Shown: positions 5,633 to 6,790 of the stretch, piece after piece
Numbering within the stretch: position 1 is the first letter of the stretch
Layout: the number at the start of each line of letters is the position of its first letter
NCBI GenBank assembly: GCA_016198805.1
Contig: JACQHU010000147.1
Location: 1 to 6,790 of the forward strand
Length of the DNA: 6,790 nucleotides
From: Armatimonadota bacterium
Lineage (GTDB): Bacteria > Sysuimicrobiota > Sysuimicrobiia > Sysuimicrobiales > Humicultoraceae
Reading direction: 5' to 3'
The notes under the pieces: model-generated
What the model was told of the DNA's origin: nothing
The model's input: the letters and a program-made list of their open reading frames with translations, nothing else
Database searches by the model: none
Position numbers and translations under genes: made by a program

Positions 5633-6636
5633 GACTGGTGCTCAGGGATCTGCTGCCGCCGGCCGGCCCACGGGAGCAGTTGCCGGCCCGGACGCTCGTC
5701 GAGTTCGCGGCGCTGGCCGAGCGCCTCGGCTACGACGGCGTGTGGATCCCCGAAGGCCGGGGGCGGGAACTCGGGACTGTCCTCGGCGCATTGGCCGCGG
5801 CCACAGACAGGATCCGGCTGGCGTCGGGCATTCTCCCCATCTACTCGCGCCCACCCGCGCTGGTGGCGATGGCGACCGCGACCCTGGCCGATCTCACCGG
5901 CGGCCGGTTTATGCTGGGCCTGGGCGTGGGGCACCCGTCAGTCATCGAGGACGGCTTCGGGATGGCCTACCGGCAACCGCTGATCGCCATGCGCGAGTAC
6001 GTGTGGATCATCCGCCATATCCTGCGGGGCGAGCGGGTGGCGCTTCGGGGACGGGTCTTCCAGGTCGACGACTTCCAGCTCGAGTCCCGCCCCCAGCATC
6101 GGGTGCCGATCTACGTGGCGGGGCTCGGCGAGAAGATGCTGCGCATCGCCGGCGAGATCGCCGACGGCGTCATCCTGAACTGGTCGGGGCCGGAGCGAGT
6201 CCGCTGGGCGGCCGGGATCGTACGGGAGGCGGCGCAGCTGGCCGGCCGCGACCCCGCGGCCGTGTCGGTCGTCTGCTTCGTGCGGGCGGCGGTAACTGAC
6301 GAGCCCGAGGCAGCCTGGCGCGTCATGCGGCGGTTGCTCGCCACCTATGCGGCCATGCCGGCGTACGCGCAGATGTTTGAAGCGGCGGGGTTTGCCGGAG
6401 AGATCGCGGCGATGACGTCCGCCTGGGAGACGGGCGGGGTCGAGGCCGCCGCGGCGACGGCTTCACAGGAGTTTGTGGGGCAGCTCGCCGTCGTCGGGTC
6501 GGCGCAGGTGTGTCGCCAGGGCTTGGAGCAGTTCCGAGAGGTCGGCGCTGATCTGGTGGCGGCGTACCCGTTCCCGTTTGGCTATGACCCCGCGGGATCG
6601 ATGCGGGAGACGATCGAGGGGCTGGGGTCGACCTGA
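5611..6636 (+). CDS. LLM class flavin-dependent (possibly F420-dependent) oxidoreductase
   Basis: This is a bacterial-luciferase-like TIM-barrel oxidoreductase that uses reduced FMN or coenzyme F420. The 341-residue protein has an N-terminal strand LGLVLRD (7-13), ERLGYDGVWIPEG (37-49), RIRLASGILPIYSRPPALVA (68-86 region) where the SGI at 72-74 matches the non-prolyl cis-peptide seen in Mer-type F420 enzymes, LTGGRFMLGLGVGHP (95-109), and VPIYVAGLGEKMLRIAGEIADGVILNW (165-191). The pattern is closest to proteins annotated as F420-dependent or methylene-tetrahydromethanopterin reductase-like. Sequence alone does not fix the cofactor or substrate, and a real methylene-H4MPT reductase role is unlikely in this context. 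ATG 5611 overlaps the permease by 22 bases, with GGAG (5605-5608) two bases upstream; GTG 5638 would cut off part of the first strand and is less likely. The overlap implies translational coupling to the transporter, so the enzyme may act on the imported compound. Confidence 0.88.
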   Translation: MGEGRPLGLVLRDLLPPAGPREQLPARTLVEFAALAERLGYDGVWIPEGRGRELGTVLGALAAATDRIRLASGILPIYSRPPALVAMATATLADLTGGRFMLGLGVGHPSVIEDGFGMAYRQPLIAMREYVWIIRHILRGERVALRGRVFQVDDFQLESRPQHRVPIYVAGLGEKMLRIAGEIADGVILNWSGPERVRWAAGIVREAAQLAGRDPAAVSVVCFVRAAVTDEPEAAWRVMRRLLATYAAMPAYAQMFEAAGFAGEIAAMTSAWETGGVEAAAATASQEFVGQLAVVGSAQVCRQGLEQFREVGADLVAAYPFPFGYDPAGSMRETIEGLGST

Positions 6637-6673
6637 CACCCGACCGTGCACAATACGGCCTCCGACGCGCGCC

Positions 6674-6702
6674 TTGCGACGCCGGGACGGGCTCTCTATA
6701 AT
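6674..6702 (+). promoter_or_regulatory. Sigma70-type promoter of the valine tRNA
   Basis: A -35 element TTGCGA (6674-6679) and a perfect -10 element TATAAT (6697-6702) are separated by exactly 17 bases. Transcription would begin near 6708-6710, a few bases before the mature tRNA 5' end at 6716, as usual for a tRNA with a short leader trimmed by RNase P. This is the best promoter in the window. The segment after the LLM gene (6637-6673) shows no convincing terminator, so some read-through from the upstream operon is possible. Confidence 0.85.
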
Positions 6703-6715
6703 GAGGTCGCACCGT

Positions 6716-6790
6716 GGGCGCTTATCTCAGAGGAAGAGCGCCTCTCTGACGCAGAGGAGGTCGCAGGTTCAAGTCCTGCAGCGCCCACCA
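6716..6790 (+). tRNA. tRNA-Val (anticodon GAC)
   Basis: This is a complete 75-base cloverleaf reading the valine codons GUC and GUU. The acceptor stem GGGCGCT (6716-6722) pairs perfectly with AGCGCCC (6780-6786), followed by discriminator A 6787 and an encoded CCA (6788-6790). The D arm is TCTC/GAGC (6725-6728, 6736-6739) with loop AGAGGAA. The anticodon stem is CCTCT/AGAGG (6741-6745, 6753-6757) with loop CTGACGC and anticodon GAC at 6748-6750. The variable loop is AGGTC. The T stem is GCAGG/CCTGC (6763-6767, 6775-6779) with loop TTCAAGT. Position 10 is T instead of the usual G, leaving a T-C mismatch with position 25; every other stem pair is canonical. The gene ends exactly at the window edge, so what follows is unseen. 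Confidence 0.95.

Noticed and set aside
6637..6673. Terminator after the LLM gene
   Set aside because: Only a 4-bp CCGT/ACGG stem can be found and no T-run follows.

Overview
The window is high-GC bacterial chromosome with densely packed metabolic genes, strong Shine-Dalgarno sites and no sign of a phage, transposon, CRISPR array or defence locus. An LLM-class (possibly F420-using) oxidoreductase, an archaeal-type glyoxylate reductase and a Val-GAC tRNA with encoded CCA would fit a free-living, possibly thermophilic lineage of the Terrabacteria kind (CSP1-3/Armatimonadota-like, Chloroflexota-like or deep Bacillota-like). That placement is an inference; no phylogenetic marker settles it.

Layout. 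(1) Positions 1-94 are the tail of something unseen plus the leader of the first gene. (2) At 95-2016 a plus-strand pair encodes an RlmD-type 23S rRNA uracil-5 methyltransferase and a small YdjA-like nitroreductase, joined by a 4-base GTGA stop/start overlap. (3) At 2024-2059 a GC-rich hairpin lies between convergent genes. (4) At 2043-2720 on the minus strand is an unrecognised membrane-anchored protein with an Ala/Thr/Pro-rich linker encoded by an 18-bp tandem repeat. (5) A 142-bp divergent gap leads into a plus-strand block, 2863-6636: glyoxylate reductase-type D-2-hydroxyacid dehydrogenase, family-3 amino-acid-binding protein, HisM/GlnP-type permease, and LLM oxidoreductase. (6) At 6716-6790 is a complete tRNA-Val(GAC) with its own sigma70-type promoter.

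How the genes work together. The block 2863-6636 looks like one transcription unit (gaps of 28 and 9 bases, then a 22-base overlap). It would pair uptake of a polar amino acid or similar compound with two oxidoreductases, which suggests a small catabolic or salvage module, but the substrate cannot be read from sequence. The transporter lacks an ATPase gene here, so the ATPase must come from elsewhere. The rlmD/nitroreductase pair and the tRNA are housekeeping or general redox functions. I found no convincing undescribed system. The parts least explained by known families are the minus-strand anchored protein and the ATPase-less transporter coupled to the LLM enzyme.
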